NCBI GenBank assembly: GCA_963798075.1
Contig: CAWCRU010000006.1
Coordinates: 248,001-312,000, forward strand
Origin: DATAOG01 sp963798075
GTDB lineage: Bacteria; Pseudomonadota; Alphaproteobacteria; Geminicoccales; Geminicoccaceae
Reading direction: 5' to 3'
Length of the DNA: 64,000 nucleotides
Both the position numbers and the translations under genes were made by a program. A model generated the notes under the pieces. It made no database searches and had not been told where the DNA came from. It saw only the letters and a list, made by a program, of their open reading frames with translations. This document shows positions 8,322 to 16,996 of this stretch, one piece after another (positions within the stretch are counted from its first letter, which is position 1; each line of letters opens with the position of its first letter).

Positions 8322-10390
8322 TGGCGGCCTCCGGGATCGCCCGCCCGGCGCAGGGGCCCGTACGGCGCCTGCGCCTCGGCCGCCATCGCGGCCTCCTGAT
8401 CGCGATCCTCGTCTTCGCCCTCCTGTTCTTGATCGTCGACTGGATCAGCCCCGGGCCGGTCTCCTATTTCGAGATCAGCTTCCTCTCGAGCGGCGGTGCG
8501 ACGCTCGCGATCGCGGCCATGGGCGAGACGCTCGTGATCCTCTCCGGCGGCTTCGACCTCTCGGCCGGTGCGGTCATCTCGCTGGTCAACATCGTGCTCG
8601 CCTCGAACATGCAGGACGCCCCGGCCTCGATCCTTTGGTGGTGCGCGGCCGGCGTCGGCATCGGCGCCGCGACCGGCGCCTTCAACGGCTTCTTCGTCGC
8701 CTTTTTGCGCCTACAGCCGATCGTGGTCACGCTGTCGACGATGTTCATCGTGCAGGGGCTGACGCTCCTGGTGCTCGACAAGCCCGGCGGGCTCATCCCC
8801 GCCAGCCTTACGACCCTTTTGACCGGCGATGCGATCGAGGGCCTGCTGCCGATGCCGCTGGTGCTGCTCGCAGCCCTGCTGCTGCTCTGGCTGCTGGTCA
8901 AGAACTCGCGTCTCGGCGTTGCCATCTACGCGGTCGGCGGCGATCCCGAGGCCGCCGCCGGCGCCGGTGTCCGCCAGGCCCTCGTGCTGTTCGCCGTCTA
9001 CGTCATGGCAGGCGCCTTCTATGGGCTGGCCGGCGTGTTCGTCAGCGCCCAGACCGGCAGCGGCGACCCCCTGATCGGCAATCCCATGCTGCTCCAGATC
9101 TTCGCCGCCGTCGTGGTCGGCGGGACGCGCCTCGGCGGCGGCCGCGGCGGCCTCGCGGGCTCGGTGTTCGGCGCCTACATCTTGATGATCGTCGTCAATA
9201 TCCTGCTCGTCCTCAACGTCTCGGCCTATTACAGCACGGTCGCCGAGGGCACGATCTTGATCCTGGCGGTGCTCGCCGCCTCGCTGAGCCGTGATTCCAA
9301 CCTGGTCCACTACCTGCGCGAAGGCTGGACGCGGCTCAAGGCGTGGCGCGCCGGGACCCTTCCCGGCCAGCGCTCCCTCGCGGCACGCCATCTGCGCCTC
9401 GAGGGCGGCGTGCCCGCGGCGGCCGGCGAGCAGGCCGCAGCACCACCCTTTTGGATCCGCCACCGCGAGGCGCTGGCCTACGCGCTGCCGGCCTACGTCT
9501 GCTTTCTCGCGGTCGTCCTGATCACGCAGCTGGTCGCCGGTCACGCCGTCTTCAGCGGCAAGTACTACAATGCCATCATCGTGCTCGCCTCCTTCATGGC
9601 GATCCTGGCGCTGGGGCAGGGCACGGTGATCCTGACCGGCGGGCTCGATCTGTCGCTGCCCTGGACGATCGGCCTTTGCGGCATCCTTCTGACCGGCATG
9701 GTCAAGGGCTCGGATGGGGCGCTGCTCTACGCGCTGCCGCTGGTGCTCGCGACCGGCGCGCTGATCGGGCTCGTCAACGGCATCGGCGTCGTCTTCCTCG
9801 GCCTCTCCCCGATCGTCATGACGCTCGCGGCCAACGGCATCCTGCAGGGCCTGGCGCTGGTCTACAGCGGCGGCACGCCCGCGGGCTTCGCCTCGCCGGG
9901 GCTGCGCTGGTTCATGACCGGCGGCCTGCTCGGCGTGACCCCGGTCGTCTGGATGATGGTGCTGTTCGTGCCGGCGGCCGTCCTCCTGCTCCAGCGCACC
10001 CCCTTCGGCCGCCGCGTCTACGGCATCGGCAACGGCCTGCGGGCGGCCCGCCTCTCGGGCATCGAGGTCGGCAAGACGCTGCTCGCGGTCTACGCGCTCT
10101 CGGGCTTCTGCGCCGCTCTGGTCGGCGTCCTGCTGGCGGGCTTCTCCGGCCAGGCGAGCCTCGGCATGGGCGACGAGTATCTGCTGCCCTCGATCGCGGT
10201 CGTGGTCGTGGGCGGCGCGCTGATCACGGGCGGGCGGGGCCACTATCTCGGCATTCTCGGCGGCGTGCTCTTGCTGACCGCCTTGCAGACCCTGCTCGCG
10301 GGCACGACGCTGCCCTATGCGACCCGCGCGATCCTGTTCGGCCTGGTCGTGCTCGGGGCCGTGATCGCGCTCCGCGAGCGGACCAACTGA
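8318..10390 (+). CDS. Sugar ABC transporter permease, two RbsC-type domains fused in one chain
   Basis: Inner-membrane protein of 690 residues made of two complete BPD_transp_2 domains. The first spans about 25-330 (GETLVILSGGFDLSAGAVIS; AVVVGGTRLGGGRGG). A roughly 60-residue charged/Ala-Gly linker follows, and the second spans about 395-690 (GQGTVILTGGLDLSLPWTI; VVVVGGALITGGRGH). Most homologous systems use two separate permease polypeptides or a homodimer of one; here both halves are joined, fixing a 1:1 heterodimer. It matches the two-domain ATPase upstream, so the whole transporter needs only three polypeptides. The start overlaps the ATPase stop by 4 bp. Confidence 0.9.
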   Translation: MMAASGIARPAQGPVRRLRLGRHRGLLIAILVFALLFLIVDWISPGPVSYFEISFLSSGGATLAIAAMGETLVILSGGFDLSAGAVISLVNIVLASNMQDAPASILWWCAAGVGIGAATGAFNGFFVAFLRLQPIVVTLSTMFIVQGLTLLVLDKPGGLIPASLTTLLTGDAIEGLLPMPLVLLAALLLLWLLVKNSRLGVAIYAVGGDPEAAAGAGVRQALVLFAVYVMAGAFYGLAGVFVSAQTGSGDPLIGNPMLLQIFAAVVVGGTRLGGGRGGLAGSVFGAYILMIVVNILLVLNVSAYYSTVAEGTILILAVLAASLSRDSNLVHYLREGWTRLKAWRAGTLPGQRSLAARHLRLEGGVPAAAGEQAAAPPFWIRHREALAYALPAYVCFLAVVLITQLVAGHAVFSGKYYNAIIVLASFMAILALGQGTVILTGGLDLSLPWTIGLCGILLTGMVKGSDGALLYALPLVLATGALIGLVNGIGVVFLGLSPIVMTLAANGILQGLALVYSGGTPAGFASPGLRWFMTGGLLGVTPVVWMMVLFVPAAVLLLQRTPFGRRVYGIGNGLRAARLSGIEVGKTLLAVYALSGFCAALVGVLLAGFSGQASLGMGDEYLLPSIAVVVVGGALITGGRGHYLGILGGVLLLTALQTLLAGTTLPYATRAILFGLVVLGAVIALRERTN

Positions 10391-10410
10391 GGCGCGGAGG
10401 AGACCCAGAG

Positions 10411-11205
10411 ATGACAGCGAGCGAGCCGCTCATCGCCGGCATCAAGCCGGGCCTTCGGGTGTTCGTCAGCGCCGGCGCCGCCGGCATCGGCCGCGTGATC
10501 GCGGACACCTTCATCGCGCACGGCGCGCGGGTCATGGTCTGCGACGTCGATGACGGTGCGCTCGACGATTACCGCAAGACGCATCCGGCCCACCCGACGA
10601 CGCGCGCCGACGTCGGCGTGCAGGCCGAGGTCGATGCCGCCTTCGAGGCCTTGCGCCGGGAGTTGGGCGGGCTCGACCTGCTGGTCAACAATGCCGGCAT
10701 CGCGGGGCCGACCGCAGCCGTCGAGCAGATCGACCCGGACGCCTGGCGGCGCACCGTCGACATCAATCTCTCGGGTCAGTTCTACTGCCAGCGCCGGGCC
10801 GTGCCGCTGCTGAAGCAGGCCGAGGAGGGTGCGATCATCAACATCGCCTCGGTCGCCGGCCGGCTCGGCTACGCCTATCGCCTGCCCTACGCCGCCACCA
10901 AATGGGCGATCGTCGGCATGACGGAGAGCCTGTCGCTCGAGCTAGGGCCCTCCGGCATCCGGGTCAACGCGATTTTGCCGGGCATCGTCGAGGGCCCGCG
11001 CATGGACCGCGTGATCGAGGCGCGCGCGGCCGAGGTCGGCATCGCCTTCGACGCCATGAAGGAGCGCTATCTCGAGAAGACGGCACTCGGCCGCATGGTC
11101 ACGCCGCAGGACGTCGCCAACATGGCGCTGTTCCTCTGCTCGCCGCTTGGCCGCAACATCTCGGGCCAGGCACTCAGCGTCTGCGGCCACGTGATCGCGC
11201 TCTAG
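10411..11205 (+). CDS. SDR-family NAD(P)-dependent oxidoreductase
   Basis: Classical short-chain dehydrogenase of 264 residues. The nucleotide motif is slightly altered (SAGAAGIG instead of TGxxxGIG); LVNNAGIAGP, the catalytic Ser in INIASVAGR and YAATK are present. A GGAGGAG ribosome site lies 8 bases before the ATG. It follows the permease by 20 bp and precedes the BKACE gene by 21 bp in one operon. The likely role is oxidation of the imported sugar or a hydroxy intermediate (inference from context); the substrate is unknown. Confidence 0.88.
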   Translation: MTASEPLIAGIKPGLRVFVSAGAAGIGRVIADTFIAHGARVMVCDVDDGALDDYRKTHPAHPTTRADVGVQAEVDAAFEALRRELGGLDLLVNNAGIAGPTAAVEQIDPDAWRRTVDINLSGQFYCQRRAVPLLKQAEEGAIINIASVAGRLGYAYRLPYAATKWAIVGMTESLSLELGPSGIRVNAILPGIVEGPRMDRVIEARAAEVGIAFDAMKERYLEKTALGRMVTPQDVANMALFLCSPLGRNISGQALSVCGHVIAL

Positions 11206-11226
11206 GAAGGCAGTCGGGAGAAGAGC

Positions 11227-12159
11227 ATGGCCAAGGCCCAAAAGGCGATCATCACCTGCGCCGTCACCGGCGCGATCCACACCCCCTCGATGTCGCCGCA
11301 CCTGCCGGTCACGGCCGAAGAGATCGCCGACGCCGCGGTCGGCGCCGCCGAGGCTGGGGCTGCGATCGTCCATGTCCATGCCCGCAACCCGGACGACGGG
11401 CGGCCCGACCAGCGTCCCGAGGCCTTCGCGCCGATCCTGCGCTCGGTCAAGCAGCGCTCGGAGTGCGTCCTCAACATCACGACCGGGGGTGCGCCCTGGA
11501 TGCGGGTCGAGGAGCGCGTGCTGCCGGCCGCGACCTTCAAGCCCGAGCTTGCCTCGCTCAACATGGGCTCGATGAACTTCGGCCTGTTCCCGATGCTGAA
11601 CCGCTTCCAGGAGTTCAAGCACGACTGGGAGCGCCAGCACCTCGAGAACAGCCGCGATCTGATCTTCCGCAACACCTACCAGGACATCGAATACGTGCTC
11701 GGCACCTGTGCTGAGAACGGCACCCGCTTCGAGTTCGAGTGCTACGACATCGGCCACCTCTATAATCTCGCCTACTTCCTCGAGCGCGGGCTGGTGCAGC
11801 CGCCCCTGTTCGTGCAGAGCGTGTTCGGCATCCTGGGCGGCATCGGTCCGCATCCCGACGACGTCCAGCACATGAAGCGGACCGCCGACCGGCTGTTCGG
11901 CGACGCCTACCGCTGGTCGGTGCTCGGCGCCGGCCGCAACCAGATGCCGATCGCCGCGATCGCGGCCGCGATGGGCGGCAACGTCCGGGTCGGGCTCGAG
12001 GACAGCCTGTGGCTCGGGCCCGGCCGGCTCGCCGAGAGCAGTGCGGCCCAGGTCCGCCAGGTCCGCCAGATCCTCGAAGGCCTCGGGATCGAGATCGCGT
12101 CTGCGGCCGACGCCCGCGCGATCCTGGCGCTCAAGGGCGGCGACCGCGTGGACTTCTGA
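11227..12159 (+). CDS. BKACE-family (DUF849) beta-keto acid cleavage enzyme
   Basis: Enzyme of 310 residues in the 3-keto-5-aminohexanoate cleavage protein family, which condenses a beta-keto acid with acetyl-CoA to release acetoacetate and a new CoA thioester using a divalent metal. Signature segments are ITCAVTGAIHTPSMSP at the N-terminus, the metal-binding HVHARNPDDGRP, LNITTGG and a C-terminal VGLEDSLWLGPG. Family substrates range from amino-acid intermediates to dehydrocarnitine. Here the surrounding sugar transporter, dehydrogenase and lactonases suggest a 3-keto sugar acid as substrate, which I could not match to a known pathway. Confidence 0.88.
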   Translation: MAKAQKAIITCAVTGAIHTPSMSPHLPVTAEEIADAAVGAAEAGAAIVHVHARNPDDGRPDQRPEAFAPILRSVKQRSECVLNITTGGAPWMRVEERVLPAATFKPELASLNMGSMNFGLFPMLNRFQEFKHDWERQHLENSRDLIFRNTYQDIEYVLGTCAENGTRFEFECYDIGHLYNLAYFLERGLVQPPLFVQSVFGILGGIGPHPDDVQHMKRTADRLFGDAYRWSVLGAGRNQMPIAAIAAAMGGNVRVGLEDSLWLGPGRLAESSAAQVRQVRQILEGLGIEIASAADARAILALKGGDRVDF

Positions 12160-12163
12160 GAAG

Positions 12164-13036
12164 ATGCTGAGGATCGAGCTGCTGATCGATGCCGGCAATG
12201 AGCTGGGCGAAGGCCCGCTCTGGGACGTCCTGGAGCAGCGCCTCTACTGGATCGACAGCTACGGCAAGGTCGTCTGCCGCTGCGATGCGGGGGGCAAGGA
12301 GCAAAAGAGCTGGCCCGTTCCCGACCACATCGGCTCGATGTGCCTGCGCGAGCGTGGCGGGGCCGTGGTTGCGCTGCGCAGCGGCTTTCACTTCCTCGAC
12401 CTTGCGAGCGGCGAGGTGACCTCGATCGGCGATCCGGAAGCGGACCGCCTGCGCACCCGCCTCAACGACGGCAAGGTCGACCGCCAGGGCCGCTTCCTAG
12501 CCGGCGCCATGGACTATGAGGAGCGGGATGGGATCTGCGGGCTCTACCGCCTCGATCCCGACCTCTCCATCACCCGGCTCGACGATGGCATCATCGTGAG
12601 CAACGGCCCCTGCTGGAGCCCGGACGGCCGCACGCTCTACTTCGCCGACAGCTTCAGGCGCGTCATCTACGCCTACGATTACCTGCCGGCCGACGGCACG
12701 GTCGGGGGCCGGCGCATCTTCGCCCACTTCGAGGCGCTGCGCGGCTTTCCCGACGGCGCCACGGTCGACGAGGAGGGCTGCGTCTGGAGCGCCGAGGTGT
12801 TCAGCGGGCGCCTGATCCGCTTCGCCCCCGACGGCGACATCGACCGGATCATCGGCATGCCGGTCGAGAGCACGACCAGCGTGATGTTCGGCGGCGCCGA
12901 TCTCGACATCCTCTATGTCACCTCGATGCGCCGGCCGATCCGGGGGGTGCGGCCGCGCGAGCGCGAGGCGGGCGGCCTGTTCGCGGTCCATGGGCTCGGC
13001 GTGCGCGGCCTGCCGGAGCCGCGCTTCAAAGGTTGA
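12164..13036 (+). CDS. SMP-30/gluconolactonase-family lactonase, copy 1
   Basis: Six-bladed beta-propeller lactonase of 290 residues. Metal-site and family motifs are visible: ELGEGPLWD, RLNDGKVDRQGRF, VSNGPCWSPDGRTLYFAD and GFPDGATVDEEGCVWSAE. The family hydrolyses aldonolactones to aldonic acids. It starts 4 bp after the BKACE stop. It is paralogous to the next gene, which shares most motifs in the same order, indicating a local tandem duplication. Copy 1 carries a divergent basic loop before the C-terminus (RRPIRGVRPREREAGG). Confidence 0.9.
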   Translation: MLRIELLIDAGNELGEGPLWDVLEQRLYWIDSYGKVVCRCDAGGKEQKSWPVPDHIGSMCLRERGGAVVALRSGFHFLDLASGEVTSIGDPEADRLRTRLNDGKVDRQGRFLAGAMDYEERDGICGLYRLDPDLSITRLDDGIIVSNGPCWSPDGRTLYFADSFRRVIYAYDYLPADGTVGGRRIFAHFEALRGFPDGATVDEEGCVWSAEVFSGRLIRFAPDGDIDRIIGMPVESTTSVMFGGADLDILYVTSMRRPIRGVRPREREAGGLFAVHGLGVRGLPEPRFKG

Positions 13037-13056
13037 ATTGATCGGGAGGATTGGCT

Positions 13057-13929
13057 ATGCGGATCGAGGTTCTGGTCGACGTCAAGACCACGCTCGGCGA
13101 GGGGCCCCTTTGGGATGTCGACGAGCAGCGCCTTTATTGGATCGACAGCTTCGATGGCCGGGTCTTTCGCTGCACCGCGGACGGCCGCGAGATCCGCTCC
13201 TGGGATGTGCCGCAGAAGATCGGCTCGATGGCGCTGCGCCGGCAGGGTGGGGCCGTCCTCTCCTTGCAGCAGGGCTTCCATTTCCTCGATTTCCGGACCG
13301 GCGAGGTCGAGCTGATCGTCGATCCCGAGCCGGACCGGCCCAACAACCGCATCAACGATGGCAAGGTCGACCGGCGCGGGCGCTTCGTCGCGGGCTCCAT
13401 GGACACCATGGAGGAGGGGCCGAACGGGGCCCTCTACCGGCTCGACCCGGACCTCAAGCTGCACCTGCTGGAAGGCGGCATCATCGTCAGCAACGGCCCC
13501 TGCTGGAGCCCGGACGGCGGCACCTTCTACTTCACCGACACCTGGTCGGGCGAGATCTCGGCCTACGATTACGACCTCGACAAGGGCCGCATCTCGAACA
13601 AGCGGACCTTCGCGCGGATGACCGAGGAGGGAGGCGCCTTCGATGGCGCCACGGTCGATGCCGAGGGCTGCTTGTGGAGCGCCTTCGTCTACGCCGGCAA
13701 GGTCGTGCGCTATGCGCCCGACGGGCGCGTCGATCGCACGATCGAGATGCCGGTCAAGAAGGTGACCAGCTGCATGTTCGGCGGGCCGGACCTCGATGTC
13801 CTCTACATCACCTCGATGGCCAAGCCGCCGCTGCCGCGCTTCCCGGGCGACCCGGTGCTGCGGGGCTCGCTGTTCGCGATCACGGGCCTCGGCACCCGCG
13901 GCGTCCCCGAGCCGCGCTTTGCCGGCTAG
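13057..13929 (+). CDS. SMP-30/gluconolactonase-family lactonase, copy 2
   Basis: Paralogue of copy 1, 290 residues from the ATG at 13057, which has a GGGAGGA ribosome site 6 bases upstream; a TTG two codons earlier is less likely. It conserves TLGEGPLWD, RINDGKVDRRGRF, VSNGPCWSPDGGTFYFTD and AFDGATVDAEGCLWSA. Differences from copy 1 include a Tyr/Phe-rich strand before DLDKGR and a shorter, Pro-rich tail (KPPLPRFPGD). Retaining two lactonases suggests two lactone substrates or stereoisomers. It is the last gene of the sugar operon and converges on the glycerol transporter cluster. Confidence 0.9.
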   Translation: MRIEVLVDVKTTLGEGPLWDVDEQRLYWIDSFDGRVFRCTADGREIRSWDVPQKIGSMALRRQGGAVLSLQQGFHFLDFRTGEVELIVDPEPDRPNNRINDGKVDRRGRFVAGSMDTMEEGPNGALYRLDPDLKLHLLEGGIIVSNGPCWSPDGGTFYFTDTWSGEISAYDYDLDKGRISNKRTFARMTEEGGAFDGATVDAEGCLWSAFVYAGKVVRYAPDGRVDRTIEMPVKKVTSCMFGGPDLDVLYITSMAKPPLPRFPGDPVLRGSLFAITGLGTRGVPEPRFAG

Positions 13930-13943
13930 CTCGCGCGCGCCGG

Positions 13944-14222
13944 TCAGCCGAAGCGCATGACCAGCAGCATCCAGACGATCGAGATCGCGAGCGCGAACCA
14001 GAGCGACAGATCGCTGAGCCCGACCCATGCGAGATGGATGTAGGCGCTGCCCAAAAGGCCGATGAACAGGCGGTCGCCCGGCGTGGTCACGATCGGCAGC
14101 AGGCCCTGGCGCTCGCCCGAGGGCGCGTAGAGCTGCCAGACCGTCATGGCGCCGAGCAGCAGGGCGATCGTGGCGAAGAACGCGGCGGTGGGCCAGGTCC
14201 AGGCCATCCAGGTGAGGTCCAT
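13944..14222 (-). CDS. glpU: Small DUF2160-type membrane protein of glycerol ABC transporter (GlpU-like)
   Basis: Small inner-membrane protein of 92 residues with three predicted hydrophobic helices (FFATIALLLGAMTVWQLY; FIGLLGSAYIHLAWVGL; LWFALAISIVWMLLVMRF). It is the last gene of the transporter operon, 32 bp after the second permease. A protein of this type, of unknown function, accompanies the rhizobial glycerol transporter GlpSTPQUV, and the naming follows that gene set. An accessory or regulatory role in the transporter is inference. Confidence 0.75.
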   Translation of the reverse strand: MDLTWMAWTWPTAAFFATIALLLGAMTVWQLYAPSGERQGLLPIVTTPGDRLFIGLLGSAYIHLAWVGLSDLSLWFALAISIVWMLLVMRFG

Positions 14223-14254
14223 CGCAGGTCCTTCTGCCGGTGCTCGACGTTGGC

Positions 14255-15052
<798 letters not shown>

Positions 15053-15054
15053 CG

Positions 15055-15918
15055 TCACCTCGCCTCGTTGCGCATCATCAGCGTGTAGAAGATCCAGCTC
15101 AGGAGCAGCGTGATCAAAAAGTAGATCAGGGACATGGCGGCCGCCGGACCGAGGTCGAACTGGCCGAGCGCCGTCTTGACGAGGTCGATCGAGAGGAAAG
15201 TCGTCGAGCTGCCGGGTCCGCCGCCGGTCACCACCACGACTTCCGTGTAGATCATGAACGAGTCCATGAAGCGCAGCAGAATCGCGATGGTCAGCACGTA
15301 TTTCAGCTTGGGCAGCTGGATATAGCGGAAGACCGCCCACGGCCGCGCCGCGTCGATCTTGGCGGCCTGGTAGTAGGCATCGGGGATCGAGACCAGCCCG
15401 GCGTAGCACAAAAGCGCCACCAGCGACGTCCAGTGCCAGACGTCCATGAGCACGATCGTGAACCAGGCGGCGAGCGGCTCGCGCGTGTAGTTGAAGTCGA
15501 TGCCGAGCGCCCGGATCGAGCGGCCGAGAAGGCCGATCTCGGGCAGCGCCATGATGTTCCACATCGCGCCGACGACGTTCCAGGGAATCAGCAGAGGCAA
15601 AGCCATCAGCACGAGGCACACCGACACCCAAGGCCCCTTGCGCGGCATGGCGAGCGCGATCACCAGCCCGAGCGGTATCTCGATCACGAGCACGATCGCG
15701 GTGAACAGGAGCTGGCGCAAGAGCGCCCCGTGGAAGCGCTCCGAATGCAGCATTTCCTCGAACCAGCGCATCCCCGACCAGAAGAACTCGTTGGCGCCGA
15801 AGGATTCCTGCACCGAATAGTTGACGACCGTCATCAGCGGGATGATCGCGTTGAAACCGACCAGCAAGACGACCGGCAGGACGAACAGCCAGCCCTTGTT
15901 GGAGACGGTCTTCTTCAT
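15055..15918 (-). CDS. glpP: Glycerol-type ABC transporter permease 1
   Basis: MalF-like inner-membrane permease of 287 residues with six predicted transmembrane helices (for example WLFVLPVVLLVGFNAIIPLM and LFTAIVLVIEIPLGLVIALA). The coupling loop reads IPDAYYQAAKIDAARPWAVF. It partners the permease encoded 2 bp downstream and starts 7 bp after the glpT stop. Substrate assignment rests on the cluster rather than on this protein. Confidence 0.85.
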   Translation of the reverse strand: MKKTVSNKGWLFVLPVVLLVGFNAIIPLMTVVNYSVQESFGANEFFWSGMRWFEEMLHSERFHGALLRQLLFTAIVLVIEIPLGLVIALAMPRKGPWVSVCLVLMALPLLIPWNVVGAMWNIMALPEIGLLGRSIRALGIDFNYTREPLAAWFTIVLMDVWHWTSLVALLCYAGLVSIPDAYYQAAKIDAARPWAVFRYIQLPKLKYVLTIAILLRFMDSFMIYTEVVVVTGGGPGSSTTFLSIDLVKTALGQFDLGPAAAMSLIYFLITLLLSWIFYTLMMRNEAR

Positions 15919-15925
15919 GGCCGCC

Positions 15926-16996
15926 TCACTTGACGATCCAGCCGTCGGCGTAGACCTGGGTGTGATCGGGGCGGAAGCGGAGATGCGCGGCGCCTTGCGG
16001 GACCGGCTGATTTTCCGGCACCAGCAGCCGGATCACGCAGCCGGCGTGGCGGGTCTCGACGATGCGCTGGCGCCCGGCGTCGAGCACCTTCACGACCTCG
16101 ACCGGAATCCCGCTCGCGGCGAAGGCCACGAACTCCGGCCTGACGCCGATCTCGAGGCTCGCGCCGTTGCCGCGCCACAGGCCGGCGTTCGCCGCCTCGA
16201 CCTCGGCGCCGCCGAACAGCGCCCGGCCGCCCGTGATCTCGCACGGCAGGATGTTCATGCCCGGCGAGCCGATGAAGTGGCCGACGAACGTGTGCTGCGG
16301 CCGCTCGAACAGCTCGACCGGCGTCCCGATCTGCACGATCTCGCCGTCCTTCATCACCACGACCTGGTCGGCGAACGTCAGCGCCTCGGTCTGGTCGTGG
16401 GTGACGTAGATCATGGTGCGGCGTATGCGGTGGTGGAGCTCCTTGAGCTTCGAGCGCAGCTCCCATTTGAGATGCGGGTCGATCACCGTCAGCGGCTCGT
16501 CGAACATGATCACGTTGACGTCCGAGCGCACGAGCCCGCGACCGAGCGAAATCTTCTGCTTGCCGTCGGCCGAAAGCCCCGCCGCCCGCTTGCCCAGCAT
16601 GCCTTCGAGCTCGAGCATGCCCGCGATCTCCCGCACCCGCCGCGCGACGTCGGCCTCGCCGATGCCACGGTTGCGGAGCGGGAAGGCGAGATTGTTGTAG
16701 ACCGTCATCGTGTCGTAGATCACCGGAAACTGGAACACCTGCGCGATGTTGCGCGCCTCGGGCGTCGCGTCGGTGATATCCAGGCCGTCGAACAGGATCG
16801 TACCTTCAGTCGGCCTCAGCAGGCCCGAGGTGAGGTTGAGCAGGGTCGTCTTGCCGCAGCCCGACGGCCCGAGGAGCGCATAGGCGCCGCCATCGGCAAG
16901 GTCGAGCGTCAAGCGCTTGAGCGCCCAGTCCGCCGCCTCTTTCGGGTCGGCAACATAGCTGTGGCGGACGCCGTCCAGCCGGATGCTCGCCATCAC
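15926..16996 (-). CDS. glpT: Glycerol-type ABC transporter ATPase with degenerate signature motif
   Basis: MalK-type ATPase of 356 residues. Walker A GPSGCGKTT, Walker B VIMFDEPL and the switch histidine in YVTHDQTEAL are intact. The signature motif reads LSADGKQ instead of LSGGQ, and the D-loop is changed (VIDPHL). A C-terminal TOBE-like domain follows (IGVRPEF). It pairs with the non-identical ATPase encoded just upstream, with a 4-bp overlap. Because an ABC site uses Walker A of one subunit and the signature of the other, this lesion would weaken the site built on GlpS. Confidence 0.87.
   Translation of the reverse strand: MMASIRLDGVRHSYVADPKEAADWALKRLTLDLADGGAYALLGPSGCGKTTLLNLTSGLLRPTEGTILFDGLDITDATPEARNIAQVFQFPVIYDTMTVYNNLAFPLRNRGIGEADVARRVREIAGMLELEGMLGKRAAGLSADGKQKISLGRGLVRSDVNVIMFDEPLTVIDPHLKWELRSKLKELHHRIRRTMIYVTHDQTEALTFADQVVVMKDGEIVQIGTPVELFERPQHTFVGHFIGSPGMNILPCEITGGRALFGGAEVEAANAGLWRGNGASLEIGVRPEFVAFAASGIPVEVVKVLDAGRQRIVETRHAGCVIRLLVPENQPVPQGAAHLRFRPDHTQVYADGWIVK

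Noticed and set aside
8711..10243. Long minus-strand frame opposite the fused permease
   Set aside because: Highly charged, repetitive composition (Gln/Asp/Arg) complementary to hydrophobic membrane codons; no ribosome site or family features.
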